From Candidatus Eiseniibacteriota bacterium (GTDB lineage: Bacteria > Joyebacterota > Joyebacteria > Joyebacterales > Joyebacteraceae): DNA of 52,381 nt. Each line of letters opens with the position of its first letter. Position 1 is the first letter of the stretch. The translations under genes were made by a program, and so were the position numbers. The stretch spans positions 1 to 52,381 of the forward strand of contig JAUWCJ010000006.1 in the NCBI GenBank assembly GCA_030609365.1, in the 5' to 3' direction. The notes under the pieces were generated by a model. The model saw only the letters and a list, made by a program, of their open reading frames with translations, was not told where the DNA came from and did no database searches. Positions 1-8,041 of the stretch are shown one piece after another.

Positions 1-1696
1 CATTGCGCCCGACGGCGAGAGCAGGCTCTTCTTCCAGACGGGCGAGGGTTACATATGGAGCATGGCCTTTTCAACGGACCACGGGCTCTTAGTCGGCACC
101 AGTGATGACGCGAAGGTCTACGCGGTCGACGGCGATGGGAATGGGACCGTCATCTACGAGTCGGCCGATGCGAGCATCTCCACTCTGGCCGTCCTCGATG
201 GCAGGGTGCTGGCAGGCACCAGCATCGATGGGCTCCTGCTGGACATCACTCCGGGCGGCGACGTTCGCGTGCTGTACGACACTTGGTATGAGGAGATCTC
301 CGGCGTGGTGCGCGACGCGGACGGCACCATTTTCTTCGCGGCGACCAGCGTGTCGCTCGAGGATGTTCTCAACGGCAGCGGCGACGGTGAGTACGGCTCG
401 GGCTTCGGCGAGGGAGCCGTCTTCCGGATCACACCCGGAGGGGCCGCCGTCGAGCTGTGGCGTTCCCCGTACGCGCCCGTGACTTCACTCGGGCTTTCCC
501 CCGACGGCTCGATACTGGCGGGCACGGGGTCGGGCGGCCGGATCTACGCCGTGAGCTACGACGGGGCTGCGGATCTGATCGCGGACCTGGAAGGGGAGGA
601 AGTGCTCTCGATCCGGGGAGCCGGCGATGTCATCGTGACCACCGGCGCGCCGGGAGGCGTCTACAGGATGGGCCCGGACACCGCCCGTTCCGGTGGTTAC
701 GAATCGGAGGCGTTTGACGCCCGTGCGACGTCGACCTGGGGCGAACTCGCCTGGCAGGCAGACGTGCCCGCTGGGGCCGGAGTAGAGCTCTTTGCGAGGT
801 CCGGCAATACCGGTGACCCCGATGAAACGTGGAGCGAGTGGACGCCTGTCGAAGGGAAAGGGGGCGGACAGATCGCGTGTCCGGCCGCGCGGTTCCTTCA
901 GTGGAAGGCCGTGCTGAGCCGAGGTTCGCGTGGGGCCGGCCCTGAACTGCTCAGTGTGGAGGCCGCCTACCTGCGCGAGAACCTCCCGCCTCTCGTGTCG
1001 TCGGTGATCCTCCACGAGCCGGGCGACATCGTCACGGGTCCCGCCGGCGGAACGAACGGGTCCTCCGCGTCGCAGACGTTGCCCGGGGGAGTCGAAGTGA
1101 CATATTCGCTCGACCCGGTCGCGCCCGCCGACCGCGGGCTTCACGTTCTCCTGCGCGGGATGAGAACAGTGTCCTGGGAGGCACTCGACCCGAACGGTGA
1201 CGCGCTGTCGTTTGATCTCTTCCTGAAGTCGGACGATGAGGACGACTGGAAGCTCATCGAAGAGGGTGTGCTCAGGCGGACGCTGCACACGTGGGACACT
1301 GCTGCGATGACCGACGGCGTCTACCGTTTGAAAGTAAGGGCGACTGATCGACCGGCCAACCCGAAGGAGTCCGCGCTTGCGGCTTCGGCCGAGAGCCAGC
1401 CGTTCACCGTCGACCATACGCCGCCCGAGTTCACGCGCATCGACGTCTCGTCGTCGTCGGACGCGCTGACCGTCAGCGGAGTCGTTACGGACGCAGCCAG
1501 CCAGGTGATGTTCGTCGATGTGTCGATCGACTACGGCGCCTGGAAGCCGGCGTTCGCGGACGACGGCATGTTCGATTCCCGTAGCGAGTCGTTCAGACTC
1601 GTGGTGGAAGGGCTCAAGAGTGGTGAGCACGCCGTGTCCGTAAGGGCGGCGGACCGGTCCGGGAACCCGGTCGTCGTGCGAAAACTGTCCCGATAG
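1..1696 (+). CDS. Secreted beta-propeller/Ig-like protein, 5'-truncated
   Basis: The frame is open from base 2, so the gene begins before the window; the ATG at 62 is internal. The first ~220 residues hold repeated propeller-like strands (LLVGTSDDAKVYAVD, VLAGTSIDGLLLDI, ILAGTGSGGRIYAVS, VIVTTGAPGGVYRM). A middle part (GGYESEAFDARATSTWGEL onwards) looks like a jelly-roll or discoidin-like module. The last third carries Ig/Fn3-like text (VSWEALDPNGDALSFDLF; YRLKVRATDRPANP; FTVDHTPPEF). Such proteins are usually exported and contact the cell surface or a polymer, but no enzyme motif is visible and the signal peptide lies outside the window. It ends at TAG 1694-1696 with no FlgD-type sorting tail. 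The fold reading is moderate and the function unknown. Confidence 0.75.
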   Translation, partial: IAPDGESRLFFQTGEGYIWSMAFSTDHGLLVGTSDDAKVYAVDGDGNGTVIYESADASISTLAVLDGRVLAGTSIDGLLLDITPGGDVRVLYDTWYEEISGVVRDADGTIFFAATSVSLEDVLNGSGDGEYGSGFGEGAVFRITPGGAAVELWRSPYAPVTSLGLSPDGSILAGTGSGGRIYAVSYDGAADLIADLEGEEVLSIRGAGDVIVTTGAPGGVYRMGPDTARSGGYESEAFDARATSTWGELAWQADVPAGAGVELFARSGNTGDPDETWSEWTPVEGKGGGQIACPAARFLQWKAVLSRGSRGAGPELLSVEAAYLRENLPPLVSSVILHEPGDIVTGPAGGTNGSSASQTLPGGVEVTYSLDPVAPADRGLHVLLRGMRTVSWEALDPNGDALSFDLFLKSDDEDDWKLIEEGVLRRTLHTWDTAAMTDGVYRLKVRATDRPANPKESALAASAESQPFTVDHTPPEFTRIDVSSSSDALTVSGVVTDAASQVMFVDVSIDYGAWKPAFADDGMFDSRSESFRLVVEGLKSGEHAVSVRAADRSGNPVVVRKLSR

Positions 1697-1821
1697 CCCT
1701 TCTGCGGGGCCTTGTCGGTCCAGCGAGACCCCGGAGAAACCCAGGGAGGGCGTCCGGAGTCACATATTTGTGGGCAACAGGTACGGCCGGCCCCCTCTGG
1801 GTTTGGCAGGAGGTCTCACAG

Positions 1822-2358
1822 GTGGATTGCGCGGCGAACAGACGACGGATGGACGAGAGGCTGGACGGGAGCATCGCGTCCGCGGACGAGCGTGCTCTCG
1901 AGGCACATCTCTCCGCGTGCTCCTCGTGTCGTCAGGAATGGGAGATGCTCGCCGTGATCGACCGGATTCTGGCCGACGCTCCTCTGGAGTGCGCGCCGGC
2001 CGGATTCGAGCGGTCCGTCGTCAAGAGAATCGTCCGGCGCGTGGAGGTCCGCCGCCGGATCGAGTCGTTCGGTATCCCTGCCGCATGTGGTGTGGCTGCC
2101 ATCGCGGCAGGTTACGGCGTGCACCGCGTCGTGAACTGGGAGGCCGCGCGCTCGTTCGTTCGCGGGATCGGCGAAGCCGCGAACGGAGTCCTGGCGCCGC
2201 TCGCCGAGCCCCTTGCAGAGACGCCCGGCTTCGTGACGACGTGGTCACAGGACCCGGGCGCCGTTGGTGTCGTGCTTGCCTTCGCTGTCGCCGCGACCGT
2301 CTTCCTTGGTGTCAGCGCCATCCGGTTCATCAGACAGAACGCTCTCGAGTGGAGCTAG
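1822..2358 (+). CDS. Zinc-finger anti-sigma factor, membrane anchored
   Basis: 178 aa from GTG 1822, chosen because AGGAGG at 1808-1813 sits 8 nt upstream. The N-terminus matches the zf-HC2/ZAS domain of anti-sigma factors: Cys3, then His29-x3-Cys33-x2-Cys36 (HLSACSSC). Two hydrophobic segments follow (AACGVAAIAAGYGV near residue 80 and VGVVLAFAVAATVFLGVSAI near 150). The family holds an ECF sigma factor at the membrane until a signal releases it. The nearest ECF sigma (3287) is about 0.9 kb downstream, separated by a gene on the other strand, so pairing with it is inference. The domain call is firm; the partner is not. Confidence 0.8.
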   Translation: MDCAANRRRMDERLDGSIASADERALEAHLSACSSCRQEWEMLAVIDRILADAPLECAPAGFERSVVKRIVRRVEVRRRIESFGIPAACGVAAIAAGYGVHRVVNWEAARSFVRGIGEAANGVLAPLAEPLAETPGFVTTWSQDPGAVGVVLAFAVAATVFLGVSAIRFIRQNALEWS

Positions 2359-2449
2359 AGGTCCCGTGCGAGTAGTGCAAGAGGTCGCGCGGGATTCGTA
2401 CAAGAGGTCGCGCGCGAGTCGTGCTTGAGGTCACGCTGGAGTGACGCCA
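2358..2449 (+). repeat. Four imperfect 23-bp tandem repeats
   Basis: Units start at 2358, 2381, 2404 and 2427, each opening with GAGGTC followed by an NCG-rich body. They begin on the last base of the anti-sigma stop codon. Copies differ at several positions, so the array is old or under weak constraint. It lies between the stop and a strong hairpin. Confidence 0.8.
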
Positions 2450-2450
2450 A

Positions 2451-2480
2451 AGGCCCCGCGCGGAGAACCGCACGGGGCCT
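2451..2480. terminator. Bidirectional terminator-like hairpin
   Basis: A 13-bp stem (2451-2463 with 2468-2480, one G-T pair) closes a 4-nt AGAA loop between two convergent genes. There is no clean T-run on either side, so the class of terminator is uncertain. Confidence 0.65.
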
Positions 2481-2504
2481 GTTCAGAACTCCTGGTCTAC
2501 TGTT

Positions 2505-2948
2505 CTACTCGTCGTCCCCGGAAACGATCCTGACAGATTCACCGGTCCCGCCTGTCGGCGGGCTGAAGGTCACGGGTGCGCCGTTCTGTTTCTCGTCTCC
2601 CACGATCTTCCTGCGGATTGCGTAGTAGATAATGAGTCCGAGCCCGACGAAGAAGGGAACGAGCGAGCCGGTCAGGGCGTCACTCAGGATGTCGAGCGCA
2701 ACGAAGCCGAAGAAGAGCGCGATCCCGACGGCGGTGAAGAAGATGCCCCAGCCGAGCACGGCGGTGCCGGAGCTCTTCTTGCCCGCGATCAGGCGGTAGT
2801 CGTAGATGCCCTTCTCGAGCGTCTTCTGGTAGGTCTGCTGCCTGATCTCTTGGGAGCGGTTGATGCCCCTCATGATGAACATGATCATCATGACGCCCCC
2901 TGCTATCGAGACCGTAGCGGTCAGGAAACTGAAGAAGAACATTGGCAC
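2505..2948 (-). CDS. Small membrane protein, DUF6249-like
   Basis: 147 aa from GTG 2948; AAGGAGG (2960-2954 on this strand) lies 5 nt before it. An in-frame ATG at 2942 is the alternative start. The N-terminus is one membrane helix (FFFSFLTATVSIAGGVMMIMFIM). A charged stretch (RSQEIRQQTYQKTLEKGIYDYRL) follows, then two further helices (GWGIFFTAVGIALFFGFVAL and GSLVPFFVGLGLIIYYAI), then a polar tail. This layout resembles the DUF6249 family, which has no known function. It is a monocistron convergent with the anti-sigma gene. Confidence 0.7.
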   Translation of the reverse strand: MPMFFFSFLTATVSIAGGVMMIMFIMRGINRSQEIRQQTYQKTLEKGIYDYRLIAGKKSSGTAVLGWGIFFTAVGIALFFGFVALDILSDALTGSLVPFFVGLGLIIYYAIRRKIVGDEKQNGAPVTFSPPTGGTGESVRIVSGDDE

Positions 2949-3166
2949 GGTTGCCTCCTTGCTGTTTTTTCTGCGGCGGTCGGCCCGAGTGGAGAGTCGG
3001 GTTCCCGGGCGCCCGGCCCGCGGCAGAGCCCCATTGTCGCTTTCTTCACCGTACGCTATGACACCTCTCCGGGCCGGGGTGTTTCAGGGCCGCGACCGCG
3101 ACCGGGTAGTTCCGGGGCGCGCCACGGCCTCTCGGGCCCGAAACGCCTTGTCGCGGGCAAAATCGC

Positions 3167-3194
3167 TTGGATTCGGCTACGGTTCTGGTACCAT
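3167..3194 (+). promoter_or_regulatory. Possible promoter for ECF sigma gene
   Basis: TTGGAT (3167-3172), a 16-nt spacer and TACCAT (3189-3194), each 4/6 to sigma-70 consensus, about 90 nt before the TTG start. The rest of the 338-nt gap 2949-3286 is GC-rich and shows no gene. Confidence 0.35.
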
Positions 3195-3286
3195 TATGCG
3201 CTGAACCTGGCCGGTTGGCACGCGGATGCGCGGCCCGAGCAAGTGTTTGGCTGGCCGCCGCCACTCAGGCGTGCGCGGAGGGGTCT

Positions 3287-3898
3287 TTGGCTGGGTCGAA
3301 CCGGACGCACGAGTACACGCCGACGGACGAGGAGCTCATCGCGAGAGTCCTGGCCGGTGACGAAGCGTCGTACGGGACGCTGGTCACTAGGTACCAAGAC
3401 TACGTGTACACTATCGCCGTGCGGATCGTGGGGAGCGATGAGGACGCGGAGGACGTAGCACAGGAGGCGTTCGTCCGGGCGTACCGCGCACTGCCCAGAT
3501 TCAGGGGAGACTCGAAGTTCTCAAGCTGGCTGTACCGCATCGCGACGAACCGCGCACTCACGCACCTGAAGAAGTGCCGGAGACGTGCCGTCACGGTCGA
3601 CATCGAGTCGGGGCCTCACGTGGAGGCCGACATCCTCGACGACGGCCGCGGCGAGGAGATGAGCCCGGAACTCATGGTCCGGGACGACGAGTTCCGGCGC
3701 GCGGTGCGTGCCGCCGTCCTCGAGCTCCCGGAGCAGTACCGTGTTGTCGTCACGCTCTTCTATCTTGAGGAGCGCAGCTACAAGGAGGTCGTTGCCATAC
3801 TCGGGATTCCCATGGGAACACTGAAGACGCACCTGCATCGTGCAAGGGCGTTTCTCAAGGACATACTCACGAAGCAGAACCTGGAAGGCGGGAGGTAG
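3287..3898 (+). CDS. RNA polymerase sigma factor, ECF (RpoE-like)
   Basis: 203 aa from TTG 3287, chosen because GGAGGGG (3277-3283) precedes it and the length then fits the ECF family; an upstream ATG frame adds a non-homologous tail. Region 2 is clear (YGTLVTRYQDYVYTIAVRI, EDAEDVAQEAFVRAYRAL, FSSWLYRIATNRALTHLKK). Region 4 follows after an acidic linker (LPEQYRVVVTLFYLEE, YKEVVAILGIPMGTLKTHLH). It directs core polymerase to a stress regulon. The start of the nitroreductase gene lies 2 nt downstream, so the two are cotranscribed. No anti-sigma is immediately adjacent; the zinc anti-sigma at 1822 is the nearest candidate. Confidence 0.93.
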   Translation: MAGSNRTHEYTPTDEELIARVLAGDEASYGTLVTRYQDYVYTIAVRIVGSDEDAEDVAQEAFVRAYRALPRFRGDSKFSSWLYRIATNRALTHLKKCRRRAVTVDIESGPHVEADILDDGRGEEMSPELMVRDDEFRRAVRAAVLELPEQYRVVVTLFYLEERSYKEVVAILGIPMGTLKTHLHRARAFLKDILTKQNLEGGR

Positions 3899-3900
3899 AT

Positions 3901-4716
3901 TTGGACAAGAGCTGTCTCGACGTCATACTCGACAGGCGCAGCATTCTGAAGTTCAAGGACGACGATGTTCCGTCTGATGTACTGGACGAGGTGCTCCACG
4001 CGGCGCTCAGAGCGTCCGGGCCGGGCGGAACGGTCAAGGGTGGGTACAGGGGTTCTCAGCCGTTCTCGATCATCGTGGTTCGCGACAGCGCCAGGCGCGC
4101 GCAGCTCAACGAGCTTCTGTGCGAGGGGAGAAGGCCCTGCGTCGAGCAGGCGCCGGTCGCGCTCGTCTTCTGCGTGGACACGCATCGCATGAACAGGTGG
4201 TGCGCTCTAGGAGGGGGCGCTCCGCACTTCAAGGGCATAGGCGTGCTGTGGGTGGCTCTGCGGGGTGTCTACACGGCGGCGCAGAACGCGGTGATAGCCG
4301 CCGAATCGCTGGGCCTGGGCTCCCAGTACGTCCAGGAGATCGTCTGGCAGCCCTACACGACGCTCGGTTTCTTCCAGCTCCCGCCGCAGGTGCTGCCCGT
4401 GGCGATGCTCATGATGGGCTATCCCGAGGAGCGTCCGCCGCTCGCACCGGCGCTCCCGCTCGAGGCCGTCGTCCACAGGGAAGTGTACCACGATCCGACC
4501 GACGAGGAACTCACTGAGCACTTTGCGGACAAGGAGAAGTACTTCCAGGATTGGTTCAGCAGCCTTCCTGAGGACTCTAAGCTCAGGAAGCACATCGAGT
4601 CCAAGGAGGTCACCACACTGGCGCAGTGGGTCTCGCTTCTCACCTACACCGAGAGCTTCTACAAGTGGAGAGACGACATGGTCCGCACGAACCTGCACCT
4701 CTCGGAGCTGGAGTAG
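3901..4716 (+). CDS. Nitroreductase family protein
   Basis: 271 aa from TTG 3901, with GGAGG at 3891-3895 inside the end of the sigma gene. The N-terminus has the flavin-site signature of FMN nitroreductases (ILDRRSILKFKDDDVPSDVL, then LHAALRASGPGG). The core continues with FSIIVVRDSARRAQL, AAQNAVIAAESLGLGSQYV and the closing VAMLMMGYPEE. These enzymes bind FMN and reduce nitro, quinone or other substrates with NAD(P)H. A ~75-residue charged C-terminal extension (EVYHDPTDEEL to LSELE) goes beyond the usual fold, and a Cys/Gly-rich segment (RWCALGGGAPHFKG) sits in the middle. Substrate unknown; family call firm. Confidence 0.88.
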   Translation: MDKSCLDVILDRRSILKFKDDDVPSDVLDEVLHAALRASGPGGTVKGGYRGSQPFSIIVVRDSARRAQLNELLCEGRRPCVEQAPVALVFCVDTHRMNRWCALGGGAPHFKGIGVLWVALRGVYTAAQNAVIAAESLGLGSQYVQEIVWQPYTTLGFFQLPPQVLPVAMLMMGYPEERPPLAPALPLEAVVHREVYHDPTDEELTEHFADKEKYFQDWFSSLPEDSKLRKHIESKEVTTLAQWVSLLTYTESFYKWRDDMVRTNLHLSELE

Positions 4717-4782
4717 ACCGCGTGACCATCGTGACCGAAGGGGCGTGCTGGACTCAAGAGCGGCGCGGGCAGGAGAGATAGC

Positions 4783-5988
4783 TTGGAACGCGAGATCCTC
4801 TCACTGATTCTCTCCGTCGTTCTCATTATTCTGCTGGTCCGCTTCCGCGTCGACCTGGGTGTTTCCATGCTCGCGGGAGCCGCGACGCTCGCGTTGGTGG
4901 TTGGACGCGCCCCCCTATGGACGCTGGCCGAACTGGGGCGCGCCGCGATCGCGCCTGATACGTTGCTGCTTCTCGCCCGGATCATCTCGATCATGGCCCT
5001 GAGCGCGCTGACCGGGTCGCTCGGCTATCTGGACCGCTTCGCATCAGGCCTTCGGGCACTCATATCAGACAACCGCATAGTCATAGCGCTCATCCCTGCG
5101 TTCGGCGGGCTGCTTCCGATGCCCGGTGGCACCATGCTAACGGCCCCGATGGTCGAGAGCGCCGTCAAGACCGGGCACGCCACACCCGAGCAGAAGCTCT
5201 TCGTCAGCTACTGGTTCCGTCACGTCTGGGAGTACATCTGGCCGCTCTATCCAGGAGTGGTCGTGGGCGCCGCGCTGGTCAAGAGACCCGTCAGCGACTT
5301 CTTCCTCTACAACTGGCCCATCACGCTGGCGGCCATTGCCTCCGGCGCTTTCTTCGTGCTGAGACGGGTGGACGCGGGCAGGAACCAGCGGGCGAAGAGA
5401 GCCAACGGTGGGTGGAAGGACATCCTCGTCGGCGTGTGGCCGTTCGGGGTCGTCGTCGCCGGTGTAATGACCCTCGAGGTCGAGCTTATCCTGGTGATAC
5501 TCGCTGTGATCGCGGCGCTCGTGATCGTGGAGCGACCGCCGGGTATCAACATCTGGCGAGCGTTCCGGCGCGGCACGGAGTTCCAGATAGTGACGCTGAT
5601 CGTCGGCGTCGCCGCGTACCAGCATCTTCTCGGTGCGGTGTCGGTCGTGGACGCCGTCCCGCCGCTTCTGCTGAGGATGAACCTCCCGGAGGTTGTTGTC
5701 ATCGCCGCCGTCCCGCTGATAATCGGGCTGATCACCGGCGTTACCCTGGCCTTCATTGCTGTGAGTTTCCCCTTGCTGATCCCGCTCATGGGTGGCCCGG
5801 ACATCAACATGGAACTCGTCATGCTGGGCTTCGCCGCAGGCTTCGTGGGCTGCCTGCTCTCTCCGGTTCATCTCTGCCTCGTGATCACTCGGGAGTACTT
5901 CGGTGCCAGCTGGGGCGGCATCTACCGCATGCTACTGCCGGCCTGCGCGGCCATCATGGTCGTTGCGGCGCTCATCGTGATCTTGTAG
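4783..5988 (+). CDS. DUF401 family permease-like membrane protein
   Basis: 401 aa from TTG 4783 after GGAGAG. About ten hydrophobic segments span the protein. Conserved-looking stretches are GGLLPMPGGTMLTAPMVE, FRHVWEYIWPLYPGV and LSPVHLCLVITREYFGA, which match the DUF401 family as I know it; such proteins resemble ion or organic-acid permeases but have no proven substrate. It is the first gene of a run (EamA, TPR protein, OPT) with short gaps, 66 nt after the nitroreductase. Family likely, function unknown. Confidence 0.8.
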   Translation: MEREILSLILSVVLIILLVRFRVDLGVSMLAGAATLALVVGRAPLWTLAELGRAAIAPDTLLLLARIISIMALSALTGSLGYLDRFASGLRALISDNRIVIALIPAFGGLLPMPGGTMLTAPMVESAVKTGHATPEQKLFVSYWFRHVWEYIWPLYPGVVVGAALVKRPVSDFFLYNWPITLAAIASGAFFVLRRVDAGRNQRAKRANGGWKDILVGVWPFGVVVAGVMTLEVELILVILAVIAALVIVERPPGINIWRAFRRGTEFQIVTLIVGVAAYQHLLGAVSVVDAVPPLLLRMNLPEVVVIAAVPLIIGLITGVTLAFIAVSFPLLIPLMGGPDINMELVMLGFAAGFVGCLLSPVHLCLVITREYFGASWGGIYRMLLPACAAIMVVAALIVIL

Positions 5989-5998
5989 GGAGGATATC

Positions 5999-6946
5999 GT
6001 GAGAGGGTCAAAGGGCGCCGTCCTCGCCACGATCGCTGCCGGATTGCTGTGGGGGTCGTCGTTCGCGGTCGTCAAGATCGGGCTGCGTTCGATAGATCCC
6101 TTCTGGTTCGTCTTTCTGCGGTTCGCCGCCGCCTCGGTTCTGGTGATTCTGGTCACCGCGCTGACGGGAAGGACGCGCCGGGTTCTCGCACTCCTCAGGA
6201 ATCCGCTGGTCGTGTGGCTGGGTGTCAGCAACGCGGCCGGTTTCGTATTCCAGTTCAAGGGGCAGACGATGACGACGGCCGCCAACGCGGCGCTCCTCAT
6301 CAACGCGAGTACCATCTTCGTGGCGGTGGCGTCGAGGTTTGTCTTCCGCGAGCGGTTCGGCCCGCTGAAAGTGCTTGCCGTGCTCGTGGGAATGGCCGGT
6401 GTCTTCCTGGTGACGACCGGGGGCCGTCCGTCCGCGGCGATGGGCGCCGCTCTTCGCGGCGACCTTCTGGTCCTGACGGCTGCCCTTCTCTGGACGTTCT
6501 TCATTCTGCTCAACAAGCAGATCGTCGCCGGCCACGAGGTGGACGTGCATGCCCTGACGGCGGCCATGGTTATCGTGACAACGGCGATCGCGCTTCCCGT
6601 TGCGTTTGTCTTTGGGGGAGGCGGCTTCCCGAAACCGTCGGTCGAGCTGTGGACCGTGCCGTACACGGCCGTCTTCTGTTCGATCGCGCCCTTCTACCTG
6701 TGGACGTGGGGTCTGAAGCGCATCACGGCGACGACGTCGAGCATAGTGTTGCTGACGGAGGTCGTGTTCGCGCTCACGCTGGCCGCGGTGCTGCTCGGGG
6801 AGAGGCTCTCCCCGGCCGCACTCGTGGGCAGCGTTATGATCCTTGCGGCCGTCGCGCTCGCGTCCAGAGACAAGGGCGAAGAGGCGCCGGTCGGCCCAGA
6901 TGTCGTTCCGGAACAGACGGGCGTACAGCCAGGTGAGGAGCAATGA
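5999..6946 (+). CDS. EamA/DMT superfamily transporter
   Basis: 315 aa from GTG 5999 with GGGAGG just upstream. Ten hydrophobic helices form two EamA repeats: the first opens with AGLLWGSSFAVVKIGL, the second with RGDLLVLTAALLWTFFILLNK. The typical end LTEVVFALTLAAVLLGE.LSPAALVGSVMILAAVAL is present. Members export metabolites such as amino acids or drugs from the cytoplasm. The stop overlaps the next start (ATGA), indicating translational coupling to the TPR gene. Substrate cannot be inferred. Confidence 0.9.
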   Translation: MRGSKGAVLATIAAGLLWGSSFAVVKIGLRSIDPFWFVFLRFAAASVLVILVTALTGRTRRVLALLRNPLVVWLGVSNAAGFVFQFKGQTMTTAANAALLINASTIFVAVASRFVFRERFGPLKVLAVLVGMAGVFLVTTGGRPSAAMGAALRGDLLVLTAALLWTFFILLNKQIVAGHEVDVHALTAAMVIVTTAIALPVAFVFGGGGFPKPSVELWTVPYTAVFCSIAPFYLWTWGLKRITATTSSIVLLTEVVFALTLAAVLLGERLSPAALVGSVMILAAVALASRDKGEEAPVGPDVVPEQTGVQPGEEQ

Positions 6947-8022
6947 TGGCGAAGCTGGCACTAAGGACGCAGACGGCTGCGCCCGCCAGGAGGGGGGAGT
7001 GGACACGCCACGCCCTCGTGATCCTGACCGTGGTTTTCGCAGTGATGGCCACGTTCGCCTGGCAGGCGTCGGCCGCTGACGAGCAGGTTACTGAGGCGGC
7101 CCCGGTGGATTCGCTCCTGGCCCGAGCCAACCGCGCGCTCAAAGACAGAGACGCCGCCTCGGCCGAGCGGTTGTTCTCGGAGATCCTGTCATTGGAGAGC
7201 GGCGAGCACCGCGCTCTCTGCGGCCTCGCTGTCGTGGGGCTCCTTGAAGAGGATCCCGACAAGGCCATCAAGTACGCCCGCAAGGCCGTCAAGGCCGACA
7301 AGAAGAACTCGCGCTACCACTTCATGCTTGCCAACGGGTACGGGATGAAGGCGAGCGAGGGCGGCCTGAGAGCGATGTTCTACGGCGGGAAGTTCAAGCA
7401 GGAGTGCGAGCTGGCCGTGGAGTACGACCCCGAGAACGTTCAGGCACATCTCGCCCTGATGTCCTTCTACCTACACGCCCCCTCGGTCATGGGCGGCGGA
7501 ATGGAGAAGGCGAAGGAGAAGGCCGAGACCATTGCGTCACTCGACGTGTACTATGGCCACGTCGCTCACGCTGCCATCGCCAAGGGGGAAGAAGACTTCG
7601 TGGCCGCGGAGTCGTCGTACCTGGCGGCGGCGTCGGTCGACTCACAGAACGCGGAAGGGTGGTCCCTGCTCGGCGCGTTCTACATCGATGTCGATAAGCA
7701 CGCCGACGCCGTTCCGGTGTACGAGCGCGTCCGCGACCTTGAGCCCGACGATCTGGTTGCGGTCTACCAGCTCGCTCGCGCGCACGCAGGGGCTGGAGAC
7801 GACCTCGCCGCTGCCGAAGCGGGCTTCAAGGCGTACATCGCGGCCGAGGACCGTCCCGATGAGCCGGAGGTGGCGTCCGCCCACTGGCGGCTCGCGCTGG
7901 TGTACGAAGGTCAGGGGAGATACGAAGAGGCGATGGCCGAGCTGGACGAGGCGATCAGGCTTGATCCCGAACACGTAATGGCGCTCGAGTCGAAGGGTAG
8001 GCTCGGGGCCGAACACCCGTAG
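6943..8022 (+). CDS. Exported TPR-repeat protein
   Basis: 359 aa from ATG 6943 (the next codon is also ATG), with GGTGAGGAG upstream. A twin-basic, then hydrophobic N-terminus (RRGEWTRHALVILTVVFAVMATFAWQASAAD) looks like a signal peptide or anchor. About seven tetratricopeptide units follow, for example LLARANRALKDRDAASAERL, AIKYARKAVKADKKN, GWSLLGAFYIDVDKHADAV and HWRLALVYEGQGRYEEAM. It probably scaffolds protein contacts in the periplasm. A middle segment (GMKASEGGLRAMFYGGKFKQECELAVEYDP) resembles that of metabolite-linked TPR proteins. It is coupled to the EamA gene and 19 nt before the OPT gene. Confidence 0.85.
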   Translation: MMAKLALRTQTAAPARRGEWTRHALVILTVVFAVMATFAWQASAADEQVTEAAPVDSLLARANRALKDRDAASAERLFSEILSLESGEHRALCGLAVVGLLEEDPDKAIKYARKAVKADKKNSRYHFMLANGYGMKASEGGLRAMFYGGKFKQECELAVEYDPENVQAHLALMSFYLHAPSVMGGGMEKAKEKAETIASLDVYYGHVAHAAIAKGEEDFVAAESSYLAAASVDSQNAEGWSLLGAFYIDVDKHADAVPVYERVRDLEPDDLVAVYQLARAHAGAGDDLAAAEAGFKAYIAAEDRPDEPEVASAHWRLALVYEGQGRYEEAMAELDEAIRLDPEHVMALESKGRLGAEHP

Positions 8023-8041
8023 GCATGCCGGGAGAGTCCCA

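Noticed and set aside
485-1630. Long minus-strand ORF opposite the propeller gene
   Set aside because: Arg/His-rich, no homology or ribosome site; a typical shadow in high-GC DNA.
2358-2449. CRISPR-like array
   Set aside because: The 23-bp units are directly adjacent with no spacers and are diverged; no cas gene is present.
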